The notes under the pieces: generated by a model
What the model was told of the DNA's origin: nothing
Databases searched by the model: none
What the model saw: the letters and a program-made list of their open reading frames with translations, nothing else
Made by a program: the position numbers and the translations under genes
In this document: positions 34,605-45,038 of the stretch, piece by piece
How the letters are laid out: every line of letters starts with the position of its first letter
Numbering within the stretch: position 1 is the stretch's first letter
Source: Flavobacterium croceum DSM 17960
GTDB lineage: Bacteria > Bacteroidota > Bacteroidia > Flavobacteriales > Flavobacteriaceae
Direction of reading: 5' to 3'
NCBI RefSeq assembly: GCF_002917885.1
Contig: NZ_PQNY01000004.1
Span: 160,586-224,585, forward strand
DNA length: 64,000 nt

Positions 34605-36208
34605 TATTTTTTAATCATTTTTCCAAAAAAAGATTGGTTATCGGTTTGTACTTTATAAATATATGTTCCCGATTGCAACGAAGCAACAGATATAGCATTG
34701 GCATTTAATACTGTATGTAGAATTTCTTGCCCAAGAATATTATATAATGTAAAATAAGCATTAGACAATATTGTATTTTCAGAAATATAAAGGGTATCTG
34801 AAACAGGATTTGGATATACTTTTAAATTTATAGCTGATGTTGTATTTGATGACAAAGCATTGGTTAAAGCAAGTTGGAAATCGGGTATACCATAACCGTA
34901 AGTATTGTTTGGATTGTTAAATCTATCTGCTGATTGTTTTACTAAATTTACAACTTGTTGATTTGTTAAATTTGGAAAGGCACTCCAAAAACTTGTAATT
35001 GCACCTGCCAATATTGGACAAGCAAATGATGTACCTGCTCCATTATTATTTAATGTTCCAGATGTAGTTGCTACTGTATCTCCTTGCCCTTGTGCCATTA
35101 AGTCGGGTTTTATTCTGCCATCAAAACTAGGCCCAATAGAACTAAAACTTGCCACTGTTTCATTGGGTTGCACGGCTCCTACCGCTAAAACATTTGTAGC
35201 TTCTGCGGGCACACCTACGTGAGGTTGTGATGAGCCTCCGCTATTTCCTGCGCTTGCCAATACCACCATACCTTTGCTAAAGGCTATGTTAGCACCACGA
35301 GAAGCAAAAGCACTATTACCCGTCATGTCATTATAACTATGTCCGTAGGCAGGATTATCAAAGGCAAAATAGCCCAAAGAAGACGTTATTACATCTGCAC
35401 CTACTCTATCGGCTTCTTCGGCAGCGGCTACCCAATAGCTTTCTTCAACAGGGTTTTCTTGAGTTACGTCTTCGGTAACATACAAATAATATTGAGCATC
35501 TGGTGCTGTGCCTACCAACTGACCATCTACATAGCCAACCATGGTAGATAGCACCATAGTACCATGGTTATGCAAAGCATAGACATCTGTAGAATTATTT
35601 ACAAAATTATAACCTCCTAAGTAAAGATTGTTGGCATACATTCGCTGGAAAGGCGCTGTAGTATTTACATTGATAAAACCCGAATCTAATACGGCAATAA
35701 TTTTACCTGCTCCTGTATAGTTTTGTTGGTGTAGTATATGTCCGTTTAACATTTGTATTTGACTACCAGAATTTCCGTAATTAAAATTGGTTTGTACATC
35801 TAATTGTTTATTTACAGGGCTTGTATTGGTAAATGCTAACTTATTTAATGAAGCATTTGCAAAAACAATATGGTCTACAAAAACTAAAGTGCTTACATTT
35901 TGTATATCTGCTTGTGTGCCTCGTACATGTACACAGTTAAGCCATTTTGACTTTGCTTTTACTGTAATTCCGGTAGCATTTTCTACGGCGTCTATATAGC
36001 TTTGTTCTACAGGCACATCGTTGATTTGCAAGCTTATGTTTTGAGCTACACGACGATCTAAGGCTCTTTGAGTAAGCATACTTAAAGGGTTGTTTAAGTA
36101 GCTAGAGGCGTTAGGCTTATCTCTAAAATATACCCAAGCGTCTTGTTCTTGTGCATAATTGTTTATAGAGAAACCAAGCCATAAGAATAGAAGTATTCTT
36201 TTTATCAT
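34604..36208 (-). CDS. Secreted subtilisin-like serine protease (S8) with T9SS type A sorting domain
   Basis: A 534-residue protease: signal peptide ending NNYAQ, an N-terminal inhibitor-like pro-region (about 22-140), then the S8 catalytic domain with D175 (IAVLDSGF), H215 (HNHGTMV), oxyanion N322 (SAGNSGG) and S394 (GTSFACP). The C-terminal ~75 residues (KVYPNPVSDTLYIS ... GKMIKK) form a type A T9SS sorting domain. It should be exported and cleave extracellular proteins for nutrition. A hairpin-forming repeat lies just upstream. Confidence 0.95.
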   Translation of the reverse strand: MIKRILLFLWLGFSINNYAQEQDAWVYFRDKPNASSYLNNPLSMLTQRALDRRVAQNISLQINDVPVEQSYIDAVENATGITVKAKSKWLNCVHVRGTQADIQNVSTLVFVDHIVFANASLNKLAFTNTSPVNKQLDVQTNFNYGNSGSQIQMLNGHILHQQNYTGAGKIIAVLDSGFINVNTTAPFQRMYANNLYLGGYNFVNNSTDVYALHNHGTMVLSTMVGYVDGQLVGTAPDAQYYLYVTEDVTQENPVEESYWVAAAEEADRVGADVITSSLGYFAFDNPAYGHSYNDMTGNSAFASRGANIAFSKGMVVLASAGNSGGSSQPHVGVPAEATNVLAVGAVQPNETVASFSSIGPSFDGRIKPDLMAQGQGDTVATTSGTLNNNGAGTSFACPILAGAITSFWSAFPNLTNQQVVNLVKQSADRFNNPNNTYGYGIPDFQLALTNALSSNTTSAINLKVYPNPVSDTLYISENTILSNAYFTLYNILGQEILHTVLNANAISVASLQSGTYIYKVQTDNQSFFGKMIKK

Positions 36209-36277
36209 TGTGAGAACAATTATTGTGTAAAAATAGTATTTTTTACATAATAATTATCTATAACTATAGATTACTTT

Positions 36278-36360
36278 TTAGCCCTGACAGAGCCTTTGTT
36301 GGAGCTCTTTTTACAAAATGAAATGGCGTAAAAAAGCGACTGGCGATGGCAGGAATAAGG
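36278..36360. repeat. Structured intergenic repeat, copy 2
   Basis: It starts TTTAGCCCTGACAG and ends GCAGGAATAAGG. CCTG (36283-36286) can pair with CAGG (36350-36353), and CTTTTTAC (36307-36314) with GTAAAAAAG (36328-36336). The conserved start and end are shared with the element at 42147-42287. It lies upstream of the subtilase gene and after mnmA. Confidence 0.55.
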
Positions 36361-36403
36361 TATAGCAATGGCACTACCGATTTTGCTACAACTAGTAAAT
36401 TTT

Positions 36404-37591
36404 TTAAGCAATTACTCCAGAACCAATTAATTCATCGTCTATATACCATGCTACAAATTGCCCTTCGGTAATGGCTGATTGAGGGTTTTTAAATTGGACG
36501 TAAAATGCGTTTTCATAGCAAAACAAAGTGGCTTGTTGCAATTCTTGTCTATAGCGTATACGTGCTTTTACCTCAAGCGTTTGGTTGGGGTTTAAGGCTA
36601 GATCTTCTCGTACCCAATGTACTTCTAAGGGTTTTACTTGAAGGGTTTTTCTAAACAAACCTTTATGGCTGGCGCCTTGACCTGTATAGATACTATTTTG
36701 CTGTACATTGGTTGCTATAATAAATAAAGGCTCTTTGGTTCCGCCTACATTAAGCCCTTTTCTTTGACCAATAGTGTAATAATGTGCGCCTTGATGTTTA
36801 CCTACTACTTTACCCATTTCGGGTTGGTAGTTTATTTTTTGAGATTCAAATTCGAGTTGTTCTTGTAGGTTTTGAAACAATGGTAATGATTGATTGTACA
36901 ATGGCGCATCGTTACTTATTTCTACAATAATGCCTTCTTTGGGTTGTAATTGTTGTTGTAAAAATTCGGGTAATCGCACTTTTCCAATAAAACACAATCC
37001 TTGTGAGTCTCTTTTTTCGGCAGTTACAAGGTCTAGTTTTGTAGCTATTTCTCGCACTTGTGGTTTGGTAAGTTCTCCTATTGGGAACAATGCTTTGGCT
37101 AATTGATTTTGCGATAATTGACACAAAAAATAAGATTGATCTTTATTGGTATCTACTCCTGCCAAAAGTTGATAATAAAATTTACCGTTTTTTTCTATGG
37201 TTCCTTTACGGCAATAATGCCCTGTAGCAACATAATCGGCTCCTAGAGAAAGTGCCATTTTCATGAACACATCAAATTTTATTTCTCTATTACAAAGCAC
37301 ATCGGGGTTGGGTGTACGCCCGTTTTCGTATTCGTGAAACATATAGTTTACAATACGCTCTTTGTATTGTTCGCTTAAATCGACTGTTTGAAATGGAATT
37401 CCTAGTTTTTCAGCAACCAACAAAGCGTCATTACTGTCTTCGAGCCACGGACATTCGTTGGATATCGTTACCGAATCATCATGCCAATTTTTCATAAAAA
37501 GACCAATCACCTCATACCCTTGTTGTTGAAGTAAATACGCAGCTACACTACTATCTACTCCTCCTGAAAGTCCTACTACAACACGTTTCAT
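36404..37591 (-). CDS. mnmA: tRNA-specific 2-thiouridylase
   Basis: A 395-residue protein started at the ATG ending at 37591 ([15 protein letters not shown]). The PP-loop SGGVDSS activates the tRNA with ATP. Catalytic cysteines occur in [10 protein letters not shown] and GLCFIGK, and the RxGxxV-like [12 protein letters not shown] segment is present. It makes 2-thiouridine at tRNA position 34 with sulfur relayed from a cysteine desulfurase. A TACCTTTG promoter box lies just upstream (37607-37614 on the minus strand), so it can be transcribed independently of the preceding gene. Confidence 0.97.
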   Translation of the reverse strand: MKRVVVGLSGGVDSSVAAYLLQQQGYEVIGLFMKNWHDDSVTISNECPWLEDSNDALLVAEKLGIPFQTVDLSEQYKERIVNYMFHEYENGRTPNPDVLCNREIKFDVFMKMALSLGADYVATGHYCRKGTIEKNGKFYYQLLAGVDTNKDQSYFLCQLSQNQLAKALFPIGELTKPQVREIATKLDLVTAEKRDSQGLCFIGKVRLPEFLQQQLQPKEGIIVEISNDAPLYNQSLPLFQNLQEQLEFESQKINYQPEMGKVVGKHQGAHYYTIGQRKGLNVGGTKEPLFIIATNVQQNSIYTGQGASHKGLFRKTLQVKPLEVHWVREDLALNPNQTLEVKARIRYRQELQQATLFCYENAFYVQFKNPQSAITEGQFVAWYIDDELIGSGVIA

Positions 37592-37606
37592 TATATTATT
37601 TTTTTG

Positions 37607-37614
37607 CAAAGGTA
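37607..37614 (-). promoter_or_regulatory. Putative -7 promoter box of mnmA
   Basis: On the minus strand this reads TACCTTTG, fitting TAnnTTTG, 15 bases before the mnmA start. Confidence 0.5.
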
Positions 37615-37631
37615 AACTTTATAGAAATAAA

Positions 37632-37665
37632 AAAGCATATACAGAATAGTTTCTGTATATGCTTT
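37632..37665 (-). terminator. Hairpin terminator after the YwqK-like gene
   Basis: AAAGCATATACAGAA (37632-37646) pairs perfectly with TTCTGTATATGCTTT (37651-37665), loop four bases, T-rich continuation on the minus strand. Confidence 0.85.
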
Positions 37666-37683
37666 GTATTCATAAAATCTATA

Positions 37684-38415
37684 TTATTCTTTTTCTACTG
37701 GCTTGGTTCTTTTTGCAAATCGTTTTGGTTTTTGCTTATCCATGTTTTTTTTAACGAGTTTGTTTTTGTCCAAAACTTCCCATTCTCCTTTTTTAATTCC
37801 TTTTTTATATTGTCCTTTTGCTATAATGGAATTGTCTGAATCTCTAAAAATTGCCAATCCGTTATATTCGCCATTTACAAAATTGGATTGTTCCAAAACG
37901 ATTCCGTCTTCGGTATATTTTTTATACAAACCTTGTTTTATACCGTCTTTATAGTTGGCTTCTTCTGCTATTTTTCCCGATTTATAATAAACTTTTCGAG
38001 CACCATTTAGTTTACCTTGTGTGTAAAACTCTGTGGTCATTATTTTATCAGAATCTAAGTGATAATACTTCCATTCGCCTTCATAGAGTTTATTAACTTC
38101 TTTGCCTTCGCTTACTTTAAAACCTTTCTGATTGTAAAATGTAGTATAACAAGAATTATCTTTTGTATTAAATTCACGCGTTGCAATTAATGTACCTGCT
38201 TTGGTATCATCAAAAAATTTAAAAATTCCTATTTCTTTTCCGTGATCAAAAGTTCCTTCGTAACGCGGTCGTTTAGATTCTGTATGAACGCCTTTCCAAA
38301 GCCCATGTTTTAATCCTTTTTCATCTAACTTATTTATTTCTTGTGCTTGAAAAAAACTCACAGTAAAAAAACATAAAACAAATACTAATTTCATGGTGAT
38401 TTTATTTATTTTCAT
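37684..38415 (-). CDS. YwqK-type MORN-repeat exported protein
   Basis: A 243-residue protein with a signal peptide ending FFQAQ, followed by about eight MORN-like repeats (GLKHGLWKG, GTFDHGKEIGIFKFF, GKLNGARKVYYKSGKIAEEANYKDGIKQGLYKKY, GEYNGLAIF, GIKKGEWEVL). Databases often label such proteins YwqK antitoxins, but no toxin is adjacent and the signal peptide argues against a cytoplasmic antitoxin. It is more likely an envelope protein. The ATG ending at 38394 gives an equally good signal peptide and may be the true start. Confidence 0.8.
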   Translation of the reverse strand: MKINKITMKLVFVLCFFTVSFFQAQEINKLDEKGLKHGLWKGVHTESKRPRYEGTFDHGKEIGIFKFFDDTKAGTLIATREFNTKDNSCYTTFYNQKGFKVSEGKEVNKLYEGEWKYYHLDSDKIMTTEFYTQGKLNGARKVYYKSGKIAEEANYKDGIKQGLYKKYTEDGIVLEQSNFVNGEYNGLAIFRDSDNSIIAKGQYKKGIKKGEWEVLDKNKLVKKNMDKQKPKRFAKRTKPVEKE

Positions 38416-38444
38416 AAACGCATTTTTTTGATAATTATTGCAAA

Positions 38445-38470
38445 AAAAGCTGCCTTTACAGACAGCTTTT
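38445..38470 (-). terminator. Hairpin terminator after yidC
   Basis: AAAAGCTG (38445-38452) pairs with CAGCTTTT (38463-38470) over a ten-base loop, with T-rich sequence downstream on the minus strand. Confidence 0.7.
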
Positions 38471-38472
38471 CA

Positions 38473-40371
38473 TTATTTTTTCTTTTGTTGTGCGGCTTTT
38501 TGAGCTTCTGCTTGCTCCATCATTTCGCGCATTTTTTTCTGAAATTTACTTTCTGTTTTAGGCTTGGTTTTATTTTCTTGTATTTGAGCATGAATTTTAT
38601 CGCTATCTATAAAATATTTTTTAATGATAAGCATAATACCAATCGTTATTAAATTGGACATAAAGTTGTACAAACTCAATCCAGAACCATAACTATTAAA
38701 GAAAATTAACATCATGATTGGCGATATATAAATCATCATTTTCATGATTTTAGTCATATCTGGCATACCTTCTTGGGTTGGTTGTGCCATTTGTTGATCG
38801 CCAGATGTCATTTTCATATATATAAAAATTGCAATAGCAGCGAGTATTGGAAATAAACTGATATGGTTTCCATACAAAGGAATATTGAAAGGAAGTTTTA
38901 CAATTTCGTCAAACGAAGACAAATCGTCTGCCCAAAGAAAACTTTTTTGTCTAAGCTCAAAAGCAGACGGAAAAAACTGAAACGATGCGTACATAAAAGG
39001 CAATTGTATCAAGGCTGGTATACAACCCGCCATAGGGTTTACACCTGCTTTACGATAAAGACTCATAGTTTCTTGCTGACGTTTCATTGGGTCTTTAACT
39101 CTATCGTTTATTTCTTGCATTTCGGGTCTAAGTACCTTCATTTTGGCTTGCGATAAAAATGATTTGAAGGTAATAGGAGACATTGCTATTTTTATAATAA
39201 ATGTAAACACAATTATAGCAAGACCTAATGACATCCAACCTCCAAGTAATGCAAACAACGGCACAAAAATAAATCGGTTTATCCAACCAAATATTCCCCA
39301 ACCAAGCGGAATAATTTTATCTAGATTTTTATCGTAATTCTTTAATGTTTTATAATCTGTAGGACCAAAATACCAATTCATTTTGTAGTTAAGTCCACCA
39401 TTTGCATAAGCTAAAGGCATTTTGGCGGAAAATTGTTTGGTAAAAACAGTATCTACTTTTTCATCTTTTACCAAATTTTTTGAATGTATTTGAGCACTAG
39501 CTATAGCTGTTTTTGACAATAATATTGAAGAAAAGAAATGTTGTTTATATGCAATAAAAGTCGGTTTTTCTAATGTTTCATCTTCTTCTTTACCTATACC
39601 TGCATAATCTACTTTCCCATCTTTATGTTCAAAATAAATTTCGGCATAACGATTTTCATACGAAACGCTTTTTTCATTTCTAAAGGCTTTTAAATCCCAA
39701 GAAAGATTTGCTGGTTGATTTGTATTTAATACTTGATTTAAACCTACTGAATTGATATCAAAATCAATCATATAGTCATTACTTGGCAAAGTGTATTTGT
39801 ATTCCAAATATTGGTTGTTTCCTGCTTTAAGTTTCATAGAAAGCACCTGTTTATCGCCTTCTTTGGAAACTGTTGGTTCAAAATACAAATCTTTGGTGTT
39901 AAGCAACCTATTATCGGTTGTTTTTAATTCAATATTTAATGCTGAATTATTGTTTTTGATAAGAGACACCAAATCTCCAGATCCTTTTTTAAACTTTTCG
40001 TAATTCTTTAAGGTGGCTTCTGCAATATAGCCACCTTTGTTGGCTATTTTAAGTGTAACCAATTGGTTTTCTAGGACTGTAAAACCATCTTTGGCAGATG
40101 GTAACGTAGCCGAATATGCAAAACTACCTAGAGTTGTTTTTAGTTTTTGAAGCTTTGCCGTATCAGAAACCGTAGAGTCTACAGCTACTTGTGTTATTTT
40201 TTGGGCAACTGCCTCTTGTTGTTTTTGTTTTTGAGCTAATTTTTCTTTTTTTGCTTTTTCGAGCTCTTCTTGCTCTGTTTGTTTGCTCGTATTGTACATC
40301 ATCCAACCAAAAATAACAAACAACAACAAAAAGCCTATTAAGGAATTACGATCGAACTTTTTTTCTTCCAT
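38473..40371 (-). CDS. yidC: Membrane protein insertase YidC
   Basis: A 632-residue Oxa1/YidC protein of the long Gram-negative type: an N-terminal membrane anchor (NSLIGFLLLFVIFGWMMY), a large periplasmic domain (about 30-350) and five C-terminal spans with PITFKSFLSQAKMKVLRPEMQEI and CIPALIQLPFMYASFQFFPSA. It inserts and folds inner-membrane proteins with or without SecYEG. The C-terminal tail is basic and Gln/Lys rich (QAEAQKAAQQKKK), as in ribosome-binding tails. It lies 72 bases after pyrG in the same direction, a common flavobacterial arrangement. Confidence 0.97.
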   Translation of the reverse strand: MEEKKFDRNSLIGFLLLFVIFGWMMYNTSKQTEQEELEKAKKEKLAQKQKQQEAVAQKITQVAVDSTVSDTAKLQKLKTTLGSFAYSATLPSAKDGFTVLENQLVTLKIANKGGYIAEATLKNYEKFKKGSGDLVSLIKNNNSALNIELKTTDNRLLNTKDLYFEPTVSKEGDKQVLSMKLKAGNNQYLEYKYTLPSNDYMIDFDINSVGLNQVLNTNQPANLSWDLKAFRNEKSVSYENRYAEIYFEHKDGKVDYAGIGKEEDETLEKPTFIAYKQHFFSSILLSKTAIASAQIHSKNLVKDEKVDTVFTKQFSAKMPLAYANGGLNYKMNWYFGPTDYKTLKNYDKNLDKIIPLGWGIFGWINRFIFVPLFALLGGWMSLGLAIIVFTFIIKIAMSPITFKSFLSQAKMKVLRPEMQEINDRVKDPMKRQQETMSLYRKAGVNPMAGCIPALIQLPFMYASFQFFPSAFELRQKSFLWADDLSSFDEIVKLPFNIPLYGNHISLFPILAAIAIFIYMKMTSGDQQMAQPTQEGMPDMTKIMKMMIYISPIMMLIFFNSYGSGLSLYNFMSNLITIGIMLIIKKYFIDSDKIHAQIQENKTKPKTESKFQKKMREMMEQAEAQKAAQQKKK

Positions 40372-40443
40372 TATCTATTTTATTAAATTTTATAGTAATA
40401 ATTACATATTACTTTCTCTATATATATTGCAAACCACACGTGT

Positions 40444-42118
<1,675 letters not shown>

Positions 42119-42146
42119 TGTGAGACATTGCGAATACTTTATTTTT

Positions 42147-42287
42147 TAGCCCTGATAGTAATGGAAAGCCCGTAAAACCAAAACAGTATATTTTACAGGT
42201 ATTAAACAGCGACCAAAGGAAGCTCGTTTTTACCGTGTAAAATAGCTGTTTGGGTTGCGGACTTGAAATGGATAGCAGGAAATAGCT
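42147..42287. repeat. Structured intergenic repeat, copy 3 (long hairpin)
   Basis: It starts TTTAGCCCTGATAG and ends AGCAGGAAATAGC. AACCAAAACAG (42176-42186) pairs with CTGTTTGGGTT (42246-42256) with one mismatch, and TATTTTAC (42189-42196) with GTAAAATA (42237-42244), making a nearly continuous 19-bp helix. CCTG (42151-42154) and CAGG (42276-42279) close the outside. It is a longer relative of the element at 36278. Confidence 0.6.
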
Positions 42288-42303
42288 TCAAAAATTATTG
42301 GTT

Positions 42304-42519
42304 TTACTTTTGAAGTTTACGAATGAGTGGCTCTAATCCGTTGAGTTTAATTTCGTAAATAAGCAGTATTTGTTCGCCTAATTTTCCTTGCGGAAGTCGG
42401 TTGTTTTTGAGCCATAGCAAATAATATTCAGGTAAATCTATTAAAAACCGACCTTCGTATTTTCCATAGGGCATTTTGGCTTTGGCTAACTGGAGTAATT
42501 GCTCTTGTTGTGGTGTCAA
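42304..42519 (-). CDS. DUF3820 family protein
   Basis: A 71-residue protein matching DUF3820: AKMPYGKYEGRFLIDLPEYYLLWLKNN, then PQGKLGEQILLIYEIKLNGLE. Members often resemble a short element found at the ends of exonuclease-like proteins, but the function of the stand-alone form is not established. It overlaps the OsmC gene by four bases (ATGA) and so is the last gene of the guaA-side cluster. Confidence 0.88.
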   Translation of the reverse strand: MTPQQEQLLQLAKAKMPYGKYEGRFLIDLPEYYLLWLKNNRLPQGKLGEQILLIYEIKLNGLEPLIRKLQK

Positions 42520-42926
42520 ATTTTATCCCAATTAAATTCGATTTCTTTTTTAATTTCTGGGTGTAGACTATGCCAAACGGGGCAGGTTTTGGCTGTGTTT
42601 TCGAGTATTGTTTTGGTTTTTGAATCAAAATCACCTTTCATAACAATTTGTATTTGAATGGCTGTTATTCTGCGTGGTTCTGTTCCCATAATTTTGGTAA
42701 CCGTTGCTGTAGAACCTGCAATGTCTACCTGCATATCGCGTGCTTTGATGCCCATAACGGTAAACATACAGGTAGCCAAACTATTGGCAACCATATCTGT
42801 AGGAGAAAAAGCTTGTGCTTTACCATGATTGTCTAATGGCGCATCGGTTATGATGTGCGATTGTGAAAACTCGTGTACCGATGTGGTACGCAAATCTCCT
42901 AGGTAAGTTACTGTACTTGTTGGCAT
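42516..42926 (-). CDS. OsmC family protein
   Basis: A 136-residue OsmC/Ohr-like protein with the two conserved redox cysteines in SLATCMFTVMGIKARD and KTCPVWHSLHPEI. Family members reduce organic hydroperoxides using a thiol reductant; the YhfA-like branch has an unknown substrate. It overlaps both neighbours (one base with the LysM protein gene, four with DUF3820), giving a tight operon. Confidence 0.92.
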   Translation of the reverse strand: MPTSTVTYLGDLRTTSVHEFSQSHIITDAPLDNHGKAQAFSPTDMVANSLATCMFTVMGIKARDMQVDIAGSTATVTKIMGTEPRRITAIQIQIVMKGDFDSKTKTILENTAKTCPVWHSLHPEIKKEIEFNWDKI

Positions 42927-44872
42927 TAGTTGGCTGTTTTTATGGTTAAATCGGTGTCGTAATACAAAATATGTACGCCTTCGTTGAGAAATCCACCCGA
43001 TACTTTTGGAGCATAATCAAACTTATTTTCTACATATTGTGTGGCTATAGATACTGCATTGTTTGAAAATTCGGTATTTTGAGACAATCGCAACAAGGTA
43101 TCGAATGTTAAATCAAATCCGCGAGTGGCATAGGCGCTTGGCAGTGTATTGTTTTTCTTTTTATAATATCGTTCAAAAAGTTGAGCGTCGCGCAAATCGT
43201 TATCTCTATTTATTGATGGATATGTCATTTTTAATTTGGTAAGTTTGCTGAGCTGGATTTCTTCGAAATTAAGTGTTTCATTTTCTTCTAAAATTACCAA
43301 GTTTACTTGATATTCTTTTTGTGCTGCAATAAGTGTATTTAATATAAGATTAATAGTACCTGTTTTTTCCGACTCCATAATAACATAGTTCATTTTCCCT
43401 TTTACGAGCATTTTTTTGATATTATCGGCAGTAATTGTTCCTTTGTCGGAAAGAGGTACTATTTGGGTTTCTTTTTGATACTGCTCTATATATTCTTTTA
43501 TCGCTATTTTTTTTGGATCTACTACAGCTATAATGTTTCCTTCTTTTTTTTGCATGTATTCAAACATGGCGTTCTTTACAGCTTGTGGTGTAGGCATAGA
43601 TTGGTATAAGTTACTGTAATTGTTACCTTCTTCTTTTGAAAGTGGTGAAATAACAGGAATATTTTGGTTTTCTAATGCTTCGGCAATTTTTTCTACATTT
43701 ACTTGATAAAACGGCCCTATTACTGCATCGGCTTTGCTAAAATCGTTTGACCTTAATAAGGCTAACGCAGATGTGCTATTTTTGGTTTCTTGCGAGTCAA
43801 AAACACGAACATTTACATTTAGTCCTAATGTTTTGGCAGAATCTATAGCCATAAGTGCTCCCGAATAAAAATCGAGTGTAAGGTTTAGAAACTTGTCTTT
43901 TTTAAGGCGCTCTTGTACGGTTTGCGAAGTATCGTTTTGAATTTTTGAAGCATTAAAAGGTATAAAAAGCACCAGTTCTTTTCTAGTTTGATTGTTTATA
44001 GATTTTGTAAGGTCTTTAAAACTACTCAACACTTCTTTTTTTACAGATACCGAAGCCGGAACTCTAAGTATCATACCTTCTTTAACACCCTCGTTAAGCT
44101 CTGGATTTAAAGCAATAAGAGAGGCTTGAGAAATCGAAAATTTATGGGTTAATCTATAAAATGTTTCGCCTGCTTTTACAGTATAATTGTATAAATTATT
44201 AGGCAATGAAACTTCTGGTTTGCTAGGTGTTTCGGGTTTTGTAGTGGGTGGTGTTGATGTTTCAATCTCTTTTGTAGAAACTAAAACCGTTGCTTTTTTT
44301 TGAGCATTTATATTCAATACAGCACCTACGGGTAAATTATCTTTAATACTCGGATTATATTTTTCTAGTTCATCTACCGTTATACTATATTGTTTGGCTA
44401 TTCCATATTTTGTTTCACCTTCTTGCACAATATGCGTCGTTTTATTGAGTGCTAAAACTTTGTCTTCTAGATTAGATTTCGAATGAGACAAACTTGGAAC
44501 AACAATAACTTGCCCAACTTGTAAGCCTTTTTCTTTGAGTATTGGATTTGCTTTTTCAATAGCCTCTACAGTAGTTTTGTATTTTGTGGCTATTCCGTAA
44601 AGAGTTTCTTTGGCAACTATAGTGTGCGTGATTTTTTTTTCGGAAGAAGTTGTGGTTGGAGTAGTACTTTTTGGAATAAGTAAAACGGCATTATAAGACA
44701 ATCCATTTTGGGCATCTGGATTTAATCGGTAAATATCGCTTGGTGTAATTTTATATTTTTGCGCAATACTCGTAACTGTTTCGCCTTGTTGTACTGTATG
44801 CTTGGTATAATTTTGAGCGAATACAATAGCGCTAAAGCAAAAGAAACTTATATAAAAAAAAGATTTAAACAT
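42926..44872 (-). CDS. LysM-repeat protein with periplasmic-binding-like domain
   Basis: About 648 residues from the ATG ending at 44872, giving a signal peptide ending IVFAQ. Four LysM domains follow (about residues 25-68, 85-130, 150-195, 230-275 of the mature region), each with a YxVxxGET-like start and ending NP, which bind peptidoglycan. The C-terminal ~360 residues resemble a type 1 periplasmic binding protein (VLFIPFNAS, VIGPFYQVNVEKIAEALENQNIPVISPLS). The LysM plus BP1 fusion may sense or scaffold the cell wall, similar in layout to LpoA-like proteins. It is upstream of, and coupled to, OsmC. Confidence 0.87.
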   Translation of the reverse strand: MFKSFFYISFFCFSAIVFAQNYTKHTVQQGETVTSIAQKYKITPSDIYRLNPDAQNGLSYNAVLLIPKSTTPTTTSSEKKITHTIVAKETLYGIATKYKTTVEAIEKANPILKEKGLQVGQVIVVPSLSHSKSNLEDKVLALNKTTHIVQEGETKYGIAKQYSITVDELEKYNPSIKDNLPVGAVLNINAQKKATVLVSTKEIETSTPPTTKPETPSKPEVSLPNNLYNYTVKAGETFYRLTHKFSISQASLIALNPELNEGVKEGMILRVPASVSVKKEVLSSFKDLTKSINNQTRKELVLFIPFNASKIQNDTSQTVQERLKKDKFLNLTLDFYSGALMAIDSAKTLGLNVNVRVFDSQETKNSTSALALLRSNDFSKADAVIGPFYQVNVEKIAEALENQNIPVISPLSKEEGNNYSNLYQSMPTPQAVKNAMFEYMQKKEGNIIAVVDPKKIAIKEYIEQYQKETQIVPLSDKGTITADNIKKMLVKGKMNYVIMESEKTGTINLILNTLIAAQKEYQVNLVILEENETLNFEEIQLSKLTKLKMTYPSINRDNDLRDAQLFERYYKKKNNTLPSAYATRGFDLTFDTLLRLSQNTEFSNNAVSIATQYVENKFDYAPKVSGGFLNEGVHILYYDTDLTIKTAN

Positions 44873-44965
44873 AGGTATATTTTTATAAAACAAATATATG
44901 CAAAATGTATTCCGAAAAAGATGACGGTTTTATTTTTTAGAACAAAATAAGCAATATTAACACCA

Positions 44966-45012
44966 AAAAAACCTCTATGAATTTACAAAAAATAAATTTG
45001 ATAGAGGTTTTT
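44966..45012 (-). terminator. Hairpin terminator after guaA
   Basis: AAAAACCTCTAT (44966-44977) pairs with ATAGAGGTTTTT (45001-45012); an inner ATTTA/TAAAT stem adds stability. Oriented to end guaA transcripts. Confidence 0.75.
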
Positions 45013-45038
45013 AAAGTAGGTTTCTAAATTTTAATATT

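Noticed and set aside
37684..38415. Toxin-antitoxin module
   Set aside because: The YwqK label suggests an antitoxin, but the protein has a signal peptide and no toxin gene adjoins it.
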